Shown here: in pieces, positions 37,584 through 46,302 of the stretch
Layout of the letters: every line of letters begins with the position of its first letter
Position numbering within the stretch: position 1 is the stretch's first letter
Assembly: GCF_003855495.1 (NCBI RefSeq)
Contig: NZ_CP034086.1
Coordinates: 1 to 64,000, forward strand
DNA from: Methylocystis rosea
Lineage (GTDB): Bacteria; Pseudomonadota; Alphaproteobacteria; Rhizobiales; Beijerinckiaceae
Direction of reading: 5' to 3'
DNA length: 64,000 nucleotides
Notes under the pieces: model-generated
The model's database searches: none
What the model was told of the DNA's origin: nothing
What the model saw: the letters and a program-made list of their open reading frames with translations, nothing else
Translations under genes and position numbers: made by a program

Positions 37584-37834
37584 GGCGATCGAGTGAGCAT
37601 CCCTGCGCGTAGCTGAAACGTAGGATCAGCGCACCGCGTGTGCTGAGCGCACATCCATGCGTCGAATCTTGCCCTAATCATCACGGAATCGGCGGGCCAC
37701 TTGCTCGCCAAGTCTTCTTTTATGAACTCGATGCCGTCGCGGGCCTCTTTCCAGCTCACCTGATTCTTCGTGAGCAACAATTCGGTCAGCCGAATAGAAT
37801 TCGTGACGACCGCTTCCGCAGAGAGCTGTTTCAT
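37559..37834 (-). CDS. Small hypothetical protein, convergent with luxR
   Basis: A 91-residue frame from ATG 37834 (MKQLSAEAVVTNSIRLTELL) with GAGGT eight bases upstream. The sequence is mostly helical and soluble, with no signal peptide or membrane segment and no family I recognise. It overlaps the 3' end of the LuxR gene tail to tail. The ribosome site and amino-acid make-up favour a real gene. Confidence 0.5.
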   Translation of the reverse strand: MKQLSAEAVVTNSIRLTELLLTKNQVSWKEARDGIEFIKEDLASKWPADSVMIRARFDAWMCAQHTRCADPTFQLRAGMLTRSPHTLIRPR

Positions 37835-38155
37835 CGTTCGACCTCGCAACTGATGGGAAGCCAACAGGTTGGGCGCGCAATCTGTCCGCGCGGTAGATCA
37901 GGGAAGCAAAGCGGCGGGAGCTTGACATTAAAATGGGAGAGAAAGGACAAATTTGCGTCCTTGTGGTGACCTCTCGAAGAATTCAAAGTGCAATGCAACC
38001 TTGCATAATCATTATATTTTTTGCAATTCCCTATGATTTGACGGCCGGCAGGCGACCGGCTCTTGGCCAGCAGCGTTGACACTGGGTTGCGTCGCTCGCC
38101 TTTGCAAGCGGGCACCTTCTTGACCCCTTCAGCGTCATGTTCTTTGTTCGTTCAC

Positions 38156-38506
38156 ATGTCTACCCACCGCCGCATTCCCAAGAACACCGCCGAATATGCG
38201 CGCTGGCTCGCAGGCGAGATCTCGCGTCGATATCGGCCGACCTGGTTTGAGCCCGACACGGCGATGTTTCTCGCGATGGCGCTAGAAGGCTATGCGAGCT
38301 GGCTCGACCAAAAGGAGGCTAGGACGCTGAACTTCACGGTGACGGCGATCGACGACCTCGGAACGTCACGAGTGATCGCCGCCGCCGACAACGTCGAGGT
38401 CGCATGGGCGGCGTACAGCGCTGCAATCCCAAAACAAACCCATGGACGTCTGATGCTACATCAGAAGGCACGAATTATCGCGCAGCATCCCACGGAAGTC
38501 GCGTAG
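38156..38506 (+). CDS. Small hypothetical protein
   Basis: A 116-residue frame from ATG 38156 (MSTHRRIPKNTAEYARWLAG). It reads like a soluble regulatory or mobile-element protein (FEPDTAMFLAMALEGYASWL), but no family is recognised. An earlier in-frame ATG at 38063 would add 31 low-quality residues. The segment 37865-38155 before it is an AT-richer leader with no other gene. Confidence 0.5.
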   Translation: MSTHRRIPKNTAEYARWLAGEISRRYRPTWFEPDTAMFLAMALEGYASWLDQKEARTLNFTVTAIDDLGTSRVIAAADNVEVAWAAYSAAIPKQTHGRLMLHQKARIIAQHPTEVA

Positions 38507-39131
38507 GGCCCGAAACCGAATGGAGACTGCTCTCGCCGGAGAAGCGCAGAAAGCTTCTCGCGGGACATCGTCTGGACTGAACAGCCCGGCGAAGGGGCTG
38601 TGGAACTCGGAAGCCGCCGTCGCGGCCGGCGACGGCTCTTCCCCATCTTTCGACGGCTCCGGTAGCGCCGCCTCAGATCACTGCGCTCGGGGCAGCAGGC
38701 CAACTTGAGAAAAGCGGCGCGCGAAACCGGCTCTTCCGGCCAGCTGCGCCATCTGAGCTTCATCAGGTCGCCGAGAATTTCGATGACTTCGGACTCGTAC
38801 CAGCCTCAGGGTCGGTCGTGGTGAGCACGACGCTGCCAACCTCGATATCGCCCAGCAGCCGGTCGGCTGCGGCGCACCCCGGTCTGTATCGACCTTTGGC
38901 GAGTCAGCCGAGGCCGTGCTGGCCGATGGCGCAGTTTGTGCCTAGCCCCCCAGCGGCACCGACAATCGACCCTATAGCCATGCCCTGAGGGAAGGCAATA
39001 ACGCCCCCCGCTGACGAACACCCGCCACTTGGGCTCCTACATTTGTCAAGTATAATAGCGCGGATATATTCTAAAGGATTGTAAATAACGGTATAAACTA
39101 ACGGATCTGAGGATTAAGACGGAAGGCGCAC
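38507..39131. other. Gene-poor stretch, perhaps decayed coding DNA
   Basis: About 620 bases. Frames on both strands are short and uncharacterised: the minus strand has fragments EVIEILGDLMKLRWRSWPEE near 38760 and GMAIGSIVGAAGGLGTN near 38950, which look like broken proteins. The last 100 bases are AT-rich and probably hold the promoter of the next gene. Confidence 0.4.
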
Positions 39132-39534
39132 ATGAGCGACATCTACGAAGACCTGCTTAATCGCCATCGCTGGGTTCGCGTCATGGCCGACTATTCTTGC
39201 GATGGGGTGTGGGACATCGAGGGAAATTCCTGTGGGACCGAGGAATTGCCGATCTCTCCCGCGCTCGTCAAGCGCCTTCGCCGCTGGCAGGCGCACTATG
39301 AGGCGATTCGAGGATGCGATCGAAGAAGAAAACCGGCTCCCCCGAGAAAGCGACTGGACGAATTTTTCCGCCGAAGGCCTCGCCATTGCTCGCGCCGTCA
39401 AGGCCGAATTACCCGGCTGGACGGTGTTCTACTTCGATGAGGCCAAGGCGTGCGTCGTTCCCTTGGACGGGAAGCGCCGGCTACGGAGCACCTTTGAATA
39501 CGAAATCCTGCTCGATGACGAATCTTGCGACTAA
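39132..39534 (+). pseudogene. Hypothetical protein, single frameshift
   Basis: Two overlapping frames together give one sensible protein: MSDIYEDLLNRHRWVRVMAD... through PISPALVKRLRRWQAHYE in the first frame, then RFEDAIEEENRLPRESDWTN and AELPGWTVFYFDEAKACVVP to a stop at 39534 in another. One extra G near 39303 (TATGAGGCGATTCGAG) explains the change. The restored product would be about 133 residues, soluble, and of unknown family. It may be a true pseudogene or a base-calling error. The region 39535-39700 has no gene. Confidence 0.6.
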
Positions 39535-39700
39535 GAAAACATCTTGCTCTCGGAGAGCGCCAAAAGAATGTCGCCGCTCTTTGAAAAAATTCGTCGCACT
39601 GTGGCGCTACTACCTTCAATAAGATGCGCGAGTGCTATCTGATCTGCGAACTAATATCATGACGGCGCGACTCTATCCGATCTCCAGAGAACGAATCTCT

Positions 39701-40654
39701 TCAATTTTCTTCAGCCTCATTGGCGCCCTTGAACCCTTCGACGACCGCACGAGCGATTTCGAGCCTGGGGAATATTTTGCCGCGCGGGACATGAAGACCG
39801 GCGGCGCTCCATGCTGCGCGGGTCGATTTAAGGAGGGCGCGCTTCGGGATATTCTGAAAATACATAAGCCTGATCGTAAAGTCGGTATCGCTCAGTTGGA
39901 GCCGCTTTGGCAGCGTCCCGTTAAGGAGCGCCACGAATATTGTCGCAGCGTCGGCGCATCGGAGTCCTGCCTCTATATTTTCTGGCAAAGCGCATCGCTC
40001 ATTGACGGCAATTTGCATAATGAAGGCGTCCGTCAATTTGATGCGCTCTTCCATATCTTTGAGTTCCGCTTCATTCGTCGGCCCTGTGAAGAGTGGCGGC
40101 TTTCCATATCGGATGATGATATCGTCTGGGTGTGGAAGGTGCCGCGCCGGCGCCTCGCCCTTTGATTCAGCTTCCTTGATTTCGTCCCGACATTGCTGCT
40201 GATAGGCCTCCCAAAATTCATTCTCAGCTTTGATCTCGATCGCCTTCTCTCGTTCGATCCGCTCATGCAACAAGGTCGATGTTCTCAGCGCATGAGGGTT
40301 GCCTTTGAGGCCCGCATTCTGCAACGCGCGAATAAGAGCCTGTTTGGCTGGAATGACAGAGACGCTATCGCCCTCACGGATCGTGACGCCGCGCTCGCCC
40401 TCTTTCAGGATCAATTCCTGTATGGGAAGCGGCTCAATCCGGGGATGAAATGGAATGCTTGAGGTTTTCTTAGGCCTTCCTTTTGGATTGCCTGATTGCC
40501 CTTTTTGGAAACGCGTTGATTTTGGCAGGGTTGGAATCGGCTCGCCAAATACGAGCGCGCTCTTCAAACGATCCACCATTTCGTCGGAAAACAAGTGTTC
40601 CGATCGCTCAGAGGGATCTTCGGTCGAAGATTTGTCGGCGCGACGCTTTGTCAT
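39701..40654 (-). CDS. DUF5681 domain protein
   Basis: A 317-residue protein with the DUF5681 hallmark FQKGQSGNPKGRPKK near residue 50. The remainder is charged and helical (REKAIEIKAENEFWEAYQQQ). DUF5681 proteins are common next to ParB-methyltransferase genes in alphaproteobacterial prophages and islands; the role is unknown, and DNA binding through the basic GRPKK motif is plausible. The start lies three bases after the methyltransferase stop, so the two are one operon. Confidence 0.85.
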   Translation of the reverse strand: MTKRRADKSSTEDPSERSEHLFSDEMVDRLKSALVFGEPIPTLPKSTRFQKGQSGNPKGRPKKTSSIPFHPRIEPLPIQELILKEGERGVTIREGDSVSVIPAKQALIRALQNAGLKGNPHALRTSTLLHERIEREKAIEIKAENEFWEAYQQQCRDEIKEAESKGEAPARHLPHPDDIIIRYGKPPLFTGPTNEAELKDMEERIKLTDAFIMQIAVNERCALPENIEAGLRCADAATIFVALLNGTLPKRLQLSDTDFTIRLMYFQNIPKRALLKSTRAAWSAAGLHVPRGKIFPRLEIARAVVEGFKGANEAEEN

Positions 40655-40657
40655 GAG

Positions 40658-42112
40658 TCATGATTCTCGGGCAAGGAGAGGATTATCATTTGGGGGTTTT
40701 TCGTCGGGAAGCGATCGGTCTCGCTCGACGAGCGCTCCACGTTTCCGGCCTTGTCGATCTTGCCTCGTTCGAGACGTCATGCGCGCCTTTCCTGCCGATC
40801 GAGCGGTCGGCAATCGCTCGGCTGCAATGTCTTCGAAGCGTCGGGTCGTTTCGGCGTTGACGGCCGACTTGCCGGTCAGTCTCTCCCAGCGGGAGACGAT
40901 GACGTCGCAATAGAGAGGGTCAAATTCGATAAGCTTCGCCCGTCGTCCACATGTCTCCGCCGCAACCAGGGTCGAGCCGGAGCCCCCGAAGATGTCCAGG
41001 ACGATCTCCCCGCGCCGAGAGCAATCCTTGATGGCGTCGGCCACGAGCGCCACTGGCTTGACCGTCGGATGCATCGACAAAGCCTCGGAACGATCCGACC
41101 CAAGACTGCTCACGCCGGGGTAGTCCCACACATTCGTGCGGTAGCGCCCCGTCTCGCCGAGACCAAAATTATTGGTGTGTAGGGCGGTCCCGACTTTGAA
41201 GACGAAGATCAGTTCGTGCTTGGAACGATAGAAGCTGCCCATGCCGCCATTGGTCTTGTTCCAGACGCAGAGGTTCTTGAAGTCGGTGAAGGCGGCTTCG
41301 CCTGCTTCCGTCATTTCACGGATGTGCCGCCAGTCCATGCAGGCGAACGCGATCGCCCCGTCCTTGCAAACCGAGGCGGCGTTGGAGAGGGTTATGGTCA
41401 GGAACTCGGTGAAAGCCTCGCGAGACATCTCACCCGCGGCCATAGCGAATTCCCGGTGGCTGTGGCGGCCGAGCCCGGTGACATTGCCGTCGATCTCGAC
41501 ATTGTAGGGCGGATCCGTGAAGATCAGATCGGCTTTCTCTGCGCCAAGCAGACGGGCGTAATCACGCTTCTCCCTCGCGTCGCCGCACAGCAGCCGGTGT
41601 TTTCCCAGGATCCAGAGATCGCCCAAGCGTGAAACGGCCGCTTCGGGTAAATCTGGGATGACGTCGAGCCCATCCGGCGTCTCGACCGAAGCCTCCCGCG
41701 CCTGATCGAAGGTGAGATCGATCTCCGCCAAAGAGAAGCCGGTGAACGAGAGGTCGAACTCCGTGTCGATCAGCGCCTGAAACTCGATCGCCAGCATTTC
41801 CATGTCCCAGCCGGCGTTGAGGGCGAGCTTATTGTCCGCAATGACATAGGCGCGCACTTCCTCCGGCTTGAGATGCGACAATTTCAGCGTTGGGACCGTT
41901 TCGAGACCCAACTCCTGCGCCGCCAAAACCCTGCCATGGCCGGCGATAATGCCGCCGTCGTCCCTGATCAGGACTGGATTCGTGAAGCCGAAGCGGCGAA
42001 TGCTCTCCGCAATTTGCCGGATCTGTTTCTTCGAATGACGCCGCGCGTTATTCGCATAAGGCTTGAGGGAGGTTACGGGCCGCAATTCGATCGCGGGGGG
42101 AGTGGCGTTCAT
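40658..42112 (-). CDS. ParB-domain DNA methyltransferase
   Basis: A 484-residue protein from ATG 42112, preceded by GAGG. Residues 10-110 are a ParB/sulfiredoxin-like domain (LKPYANNARRHSKKQIRQIA, GGIIAGHGRVLAAQELG). The remainder is an N6-adenine/N4-cytosine class enzyme: DPPYNV near residue 215, and a final FGGSGSTLVAAE that binds S-adenosylmethionine. Such proteins are usually orphan methylases of phages and integrative elements, with no restriction partner visible here. An extended start at 42187 adds 25 residues without family support. Confidence 0.93.
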   Translation of the reverse strand: MNATPPAIELRPVTSLKPYANNARRHSKKQIRQIAESIRRFGFTNPVLIRDDGGIIAGHGRVLAAQELGLETVPTLKLSHLKPEEVRAYVIADNKLALNAGWDMEMLAIEFQALIDTEFDLSFTGFSLAEIDLTFDQAREASVETPDGLDVIPDLPEAAVSRLGDLWILGKHRLLCGDAREKRDYARLLGAEKADLIFTDPPYNVEIDGNVTGLGRHSHREFAMAAGEMSREAFTEFLTITLSNAASVCKDGAIAFACMDWRHIREMTEAGEAAFTDFKNLCVWNKTNGGMGSFYRSKHELIFVFKVGTALHTNNFGLGETGRYRTNVWDYPGVSSLGSDRSEALSMHPTVKPVALVADAIKDCSRRGEIVLDIFGGSGSTLVAAETCGRRAKLIEFDPLYCDVIVSRWERLTGKSAVNAETTRRFEDIAAERLPTARSAGKARMTSRTRQDRQGRKRGALVERDRSLPDEKPPNDNPLLARES

Positions 42113-42347
42113 GGTCTGCCTCAACAGCAATTTTGGCGGGACCGGCTTGCGCGCTTCGCGCAATGAGCTCCGATCGAAGTTGCGCAAAGGCTTTCACAAA
42201 GAGATTCAGCTCGTCAATATTCTGAACGGGGATAAGCTTGGGGAGAGCACCTTTAAACACCGATTTAATGGTATTCCACGTATAGATTATCACCCCAAAG
42301 GCTATTGCTGTAGCAACAAAATTTCGCAGCGGAGGAGGGGCTTTCAA
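42048..42347 (-). CDS. Possible small membrane protein, uncertain
   Basis: A 99-residue frame that starts at TTG 42347 and overlaps the methyltransferase start by 65 bases. It has one good membrane segment (NFVATAIAFGVIIYTW) and a charged tail. There is no clear ribosome site and no known family, and the end overlaps a well-supported gene. It may be real or a shadow. Confidence 0.25.
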   Translation of the reverse strand: MKAPPPLRNFVATAIAFGVIIYTWNTIKSVFKGALPKLIPVQNIDELNLFVKAFAQLRSELIARSAQAGPAKIAVEADHERHSPRDRIAARNLPQALCE

Positions 42348-42594
42348 AGGCCCTTCAATGCCCCTTTAAGGGCCGTTTAAGAACCCGCGCGTTTCAGAGG
42401 GCGCTTTATACCAGTCCGAATGCTTGCAAAATACTGGCGTTGCTTCGAGCGCAATGCCGCCTCGATCGGGTTGGGACGCCCCGCAATAGCAAGCACCCCG
42501 CTCAAGAGGTTGGTCGAGGGCCAATTCAGACCCTGGGGACGGGCTCGAAATCCCGAATCATCCCGTTCGATTCGCAACACGCAAGGCGTTGTCG

Positions 42595-42762
42595 CATTCC
42601 GACAACATCCACCCGCCTTACGGCGCCGCCATTCCAGATAGCGACTCGCCTCTCCCGCCTAACGGCGCGCTCATCCCGCTCAACGGCAACCGAAATCCAG
42701 ATAATGGCAATCGAATCCCGGCTAATGACAATCCGATCCCGGGTAACGACAAGAAATTCACC
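42595..42762 (+). repeat. Eight imperfect 21-bp repeats encoding a heptapeptide
   Basis: In one frame the DNA gives HSDNIHP, PYGAAIP, DSDSPLP, PNGALIP, LNGNRNP, DNGNRIP, ANDNPIP, GNDKKFT and then TGA at 42763. The seventh codon is almost always proline and the second to fourth centre on Asn-Gly-Asn. No strong start is visible; TTG 42589 would give a 58-residue peptide. The 21-base period is clear but the copies are diverged. The surrounding 42348-42594 and 42766-42961 hold no recognisable gene. Confidence 0.6.
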
Positions 42763-42961
42763 TGATAAAAGGCCCGCCTCCCGTGTTCCTGGCCACATGC
42801 GTCCCTGTTTTTGCAGCAGGAAAAACGACGTCATGACACTGAAATCACGGGGGTTTCGTCGCAGACGATAGGGGTGAAGCATGAATTTTTGAAAACCTCC
42901 CTGATTTTCCCGTAGTCAGGGAGGGGAGCGAGGCGAGACGGGTTCGCAGGGACTGCGTCGT

Positions 42962-42983
42962 CAGCCATGCATTCCCGGAAGTT
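42962..42983. repeat. Right copy of 22-bp direct repeat (candidate attR)
   Basis: Identical over 22 bases to 15908-15929, including the CAGCCA that ends tRNA-Gln there. No tRNA body precedes this copy. It would mark the right border of a 27-kb element integrated at tRNA-Gln. A looser match continues for about 20 bases (ACGCGGACTTT versus ACGCTGACTTT). Confidence 0.5.
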
Positions 42984-43738
42984 GGGACCGGACGCGGACT
43001 TTAGGTTCGCTTTGCGCGCAGACTAGTTCGCTTCGGCGCGTTCGGCCGGATCGAGACAAATGGAGGCATGAGACCTCATTTGGCTCCGGACCCGACGCGT
43101 CAATCGGCGCGCCGGACATTAGCCGACGTAAAAGCAACTCGTCATAACAAAGTAGATCGCTTCGTCGTGATCTGACGGATCGGAAATGTCCGACGGCGCC
43201 GCAACCAATAGAATCAAAAATCAAATAGCCGTCCGAATCCGCGCCGAATGGCGTGAAGTTTTAATCCAGAACCGTCCTGTCGAGGCTCTGGTCAAGCAAA
43301 CGCGCAGGCGGCCAAGCCCGCGACCCCGCCTTCAATATGAGCGGTGATCTTGGCCCAGTTCGGCGCGTCCGGACCGAGGGCCGAGGTGTCGCCACACACT
43401 CGGAAAGCGCTTCCTCCTGCGCTCCGGGATGTCCAGAAGGATGCGCGCATCAATCGGTCATCGGTCGTTCGGTTTACGAGATTTTAAACGGCTCGAACTG
43501 GCGTCGCACAGCCTTCACCGATCAAAAATAGGATCGGCGAGGCGTTGGCAGAAAATTGGCGCGGGAGCATCTCACAGCGCTCCTAATCGAGCAGAGCGGT
43601 CCATAGGCGGCAATGACACGCCAGGTCGCCGCCAACGGATCATTGAAAGCTCGGCCTTGTCTGAAACGCCAAATAGGCCCATATTTTTCGCAAGGTTGGC
43701 CGCCATTTGGGCAGTGTCGGCTTGATGGAGACATGACA
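42984..43738. other. Intergenic region with dispersed repeat copy B
   Basis: Block 43021-43074 (GACTAGTTCGCTTCG, then GGATCGAGACA and GGCATGAGAC) repeats in shorter form the blocks at 16102-16216. The remainder, to 43738, shows no gene with family support or a ribosome site on either strand, and ends with the leader of the next small gene (GGAGA at 43728). Confidence 0.5.
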
Positions 43739-43990
43739 ATGATCGAAACATTGATAGGACTCATCTTTCTCGTCATCGTCATCGGGGTTTTTTGGTGGGC
43801 CGCGACAACCTTGCTCCGTGTCATTCCTCTCGCGGAGCCATTTCGGACAGTTGTTAACGTGCTCGTTGTTTTGGTCGGGGTGTTCATTGTTCTTTATGTC
43901 GCGCAGATGTTCCTGGAGGCAGCCGGCATTAAAGTGCCATGGCCGAAGATTAGCGAAGCTAAGTCAATACACTCGATTATTCGCGCCTGA
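43739..43990 (+). CDS. Small two-helix membrane protein
   Basis: An 83-residue protein with two membrane segments (IETLIGLIFLVIVIGVFWWA and VVNVLVVLVGVFIVLYVAQM). It belongs to the loose group of tiny Thivi_2564-like membrane proteins of unknown function. The ATG at 43739 has GGAGA at good spacing, and an ATG two codons earlier is too close to it. A second protein of this kind is at 62962-63147. Confidence 0.65.
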   Translation: MIETLIGLIFLVIVIGVFWWAATTLLRVIPLAEPFRTVVNVLVVLVGVFIVLYVAQMFLEAAGIKVPWPKISEAKSIHSIIRA

Positions 43991-44055
43991 GCGATCTGTT
44001 CACACTGACATGGACCCCGCGAAGCTGAAACCGTTCGAGATGTTGGCTGATAAGT

Positions 44056-44085
44056 CTCCTAACCCCGGTCGCCGGGGGTTAGGAG
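44056..44085. other. Perfect 11-bp hairpin, function unknown
   Basis: CTCCTAACCCC (44056-44066) pairs exactly with GGGGTTAGGAG (44075-44085) around an 8-base loop that could pair further. No T run follows in either direction, so a standard terminator is unlikely. It lies in the 380-base gap between two small genes, where I see no other feature. Confidence 0.6.
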
Positions 44086-44372
44086 CTACCGCCCATCCGG
44101 AAGGCGTGCGGCGAATCGACTATCTGATACGCATCGAGGAAATTCTTCCGGGCGCCGCATTCCGGATCGTCTCGTCATCAACGCCCTTACCTCGTCATTG
44201 ACTTGAGCATGGACGCGGATCGCGTCGATCAGTCGCTTTCCAGCGGATAGAACTTGACGCCGCCGCCGACATTTCCCGCGCGCGCAAGCGAGCCAATTGA
44301 TTAAACTTTGGTGCGGTTGCGCCAAAATCCACTACCTGCATTATCCGCGAGGGTTCGAGAGGAGAAACGATC

Positions 44373-44918
44373 ATGTCGTCACCGTTGGCGCGCATGGCGC
44401 TCGGCGCTGTAGTAGGCGCGGCGGGCGTCGCGCTATTGGGCCCGCACATCGCGCGCCGCGCTCGTCCGGCCGCGAAAGCCGCGCTGAAAGCAGCGCTGGC
44501 GGCAATGCACGAGGCGCGGATACGGGGCGGCGAAATCGCCGAAGCCGCCGAGGATCTCTACGCCGAGGCAAAGGCGGAAGCGGAGGCCGAAGCCGCGGGG
44601 GGCGCGGCGCCTGTCGAAGAGCCCGCGGCCGTTCTTGAAAAAATCAATTCCCCGATGAATCGTGATGACGCATTTTCCCATCCACCCGAGGAAACGGTCA
44701 TGACAAAGCAACCGGGACTCGACGGCCGCCATCGAGACAAGAACGGCAGAATCAGCAAGAAACATGGCAATACGCTTATATCCACATTGCGTCAGACCTA
44801 TGGGGCCGGATTCGCTCCGGGGCGGTCTGACGATGAGAGACTGGCAGATGTTCTGCACGACCTCGACGAGCCGTCTCTCAGTCATCTGATCCATGACGTG
44901 CAAAAGCAATCGACTTGA
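44373..44918 (+). CDS. DUF5132-like protein joined to a small HGN-type protein
   Basis: A 181-residue frame. Residues 5-75 resemble DUF5132: a Gly/Ala membrane helix (MALGAVVGAAGVALLGPHIA), then an Ala/Glu-rich coil. Residues 110-181 (MTKQPGLDGRHRDKNGRISK, KHGNTLISTLRQTYGAGFA) match a small protein that is usually free-standing in Rhizobiales. An ATG at 44700 with GAGGAA six bases upstream starts exactly there, so the second part could be made alone. Functions are unknown. Confidence 0.7.
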   Translation: MSSPLARMALGAVVGAAGVALLGPHIARRARPAAKAALKAALAAMHEARIRGGEIAEAAEDLYAEAKAEAEAEAAGGAAPVEEPAAVLEKINSPMNRDDAFSHPPEETVMTKQPGLDGRHRDKNGRISKKHGNTLISTLRQTYGAGFAPGRSDDERLADVLHDLDEPSLSHLIHDVQKQST

Positions 44919-45087
44919 TTCGTGTTTGATGACGGACGCCTCGCACCCATCATTGGATTGAGCTCCGACACATTATTGTTACGAAATTCACCGACTTCTC
45001 TTTTGTCCGTCGGCGTCTCCCATATGATGTGCTCGACAGATATTGTGGACAAGCCAAAGCCGCCATCGCACTGAAGGAATGGACATC

Positions 45088-45174
45088 ATGGATATCCAGA
45101 CGCTGCTCCTCATTATTATTGTTGTTCTCCTGCTCGGCGGAGGCGGTTGGTACGGCCGAGGACGTTGGTTTTAG
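45088..45174 (+). CDS. 28-residue membrane miniprotein
   Basis: ATG 45088, with AAGGAA eight bases upstream, encodes MDIQTLLLIIIVVLLLGGGG followed by WYGRGRWF and a stop. It is one membrane helix with a Gly/aromatic tail, a known type of tiny conserved protein in Methylobacterium-like bacteria and related in style to DUF3309 (see 55546-55710). Function unknown. Confidence 0.6.
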   Translation: MDIQTLLLIIIVVLLLGGGGWYGRGRWF

Positions 45175-45349
45175 ACACGAGGCAAGCGCCCGCAGCGGAT
45201 CCAGTCTGAATTTAATAGCGCGCCTCCTGGCGTTATAATGTTGTCCGATCGTGCGGCAAGGACGAGCCATTGGCCTGGGCGCGACCCATTCACCGGATCG
45301 CGCCCCAGCAGCGAAAAACCGAATTTAGATTACCAGTGAGGATATCGCC

Positions 45350-45745
45350 ATGAAGGGCTTTGTCGAAGACATTGAGGAACTGACCGAGGAGAACAAGGAC
45401 TTCCGGCGCGTTCTCTATACGGGCAAGCACCTTCAGTTGGTGCTGATGGCTCTAAAACCCGGGGAAGAAATCGGAGAGGAAGTCCACTCGGACCACGACC
45501 AGTTTTTTCGGGTCGAAAAAGGCAAGGGCGAAGTGCTGATTGACGGAGTCCGTACGAAGATTAAGAGCGACGATGCGATCATCGTGCCCGCAGGCGCTCG
45601 CCATAACGTCATAAACACGGGTGAAAAGCCTTTGAAGCTCTATACGATTTATGGCCCGCCGGATCACCGGGACGGCGTCGTCCGCGCCACTAAGGCGGAG
45701 GCCGAAGCTGGTGACGAGCACTTCGACGGCAAGACGACGGAGTAG
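45350..45745 (+). CDS. Cupin-domain protein
   Basis: A 131-residue single-domain cupin. Motif 1 (GEEIGEEVHSDHDQFFRVEKG) carries the metal-binding His/Glu set and motif 2 (VPAGARHNVINTG) the last His. Small cupins of this type are often annotated as mannose-6-phosphate isomerase-like, but the true activity is unknown. It stands alone and is followed by a hairpin terminator at 45760. Confidence 0.88.
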   Translation: MKGFVEDIEELTEENKDFRRVLYTGKHLQLVLMALKPGEEIGEEVHSDHDQFFRVEKGKGEVLIDGVRTKIKSDDAIIVPAGARHNVINTGEKPLKLYTIYGPPDHRDGVVRATKAEAEAGDEHFDGKTTE

Positions 45746-45759
45746 CCGCTCAAGGTTGC

Positions 45760-45784
45760 GGGCGGAAAACCGATCGCCCTTTTT
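45760..45784 (+). terminator. Rho-independent terminator after the cupin gene
   Basis: GGGCG (45760-45764) pairs with CGCCC (45775-45779) around a 10-base loop and is followed by five T. It lies 15 bases after the cupin stop. The stem is short, so strength is moderate. Confidence 0.55.
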
Positions 45785-45917
45785 GCCTGCTGCCTCGAGC
45801 ATCGGCCGCCGACACGAACCTGACTGCGGGTGCCGTCGAACTCTCGGCAGACACGCGCGCAAAAAAATCAGGTCAAGGATTTGATGTCGCGCGTGGACCT
45901 GTTCGTCCTTCATCGTT

Positions 45918-46289
45918 CTACTTGGCGTTATCGTCCACATTGAGGAAGTCGCGAAAAGCGGCAATCATTGACGGGATCAGCTTTGCCCATCCGGCATAGT
46001 CCTCTTTCACACTTTCGGTTGCAACTTTAGCAGCGCCGTGCAGCCAATCGACTGGACGCGCGTCGAGATCATTGCGAATGGCTGGCGTCTGCTCTTCGCT
46101 GGCGGCGTGGATTGCGCCGAGGTCAAAGCCCATGGCCTCGAGCAATTGGAGGTTCAACTTGGCGCCTGCGTTGTCGCCGAGGTCAATCTTTCGGGAATCG
46201 GCCGCAATCCGCCGTAAGATGAAACCGTCATGGATATGAAGGAAGGGATCAGGCGATCGATATTTTCCCGTGGCTAGATCGATAAAAGA
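45918..46289 (-). pseudogene. DUF2252 protein, C-terminal part cut off by IS66
   Basis: The minus strand from the IS border reads SFIDLATGKYRSPDPFLHIH, DGFILRRIAADSRKIDLGDN and LLEAMGFDLGAIHAA to the stop at 45918, the normal end of DUF2252 proteins. The N-terminal part is at 48796-49544, beyond the IS66 element. With the element and one 8-bp duplication removed, the two parts join in frame (PPSF-IDLA) into a 370-residue protein. DUF2252 proteins resemble kinases; their role is unknown. Confidence 0.88.
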
Positions 46290-46302
46290 GTAACCGCTGT
46301 TT

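Noticed and set aside
42595..42762. CRISPR array
   Set aside because: The 21-base units are contiguous with no spacers and no cas genes are present.
42961..43224. Minus-strand frame ending QLPGMHG
   Set aside because: It is a translation of the dispersed repeat and candidate attachment site; the similar frame at 16027-16491 arises the same way.
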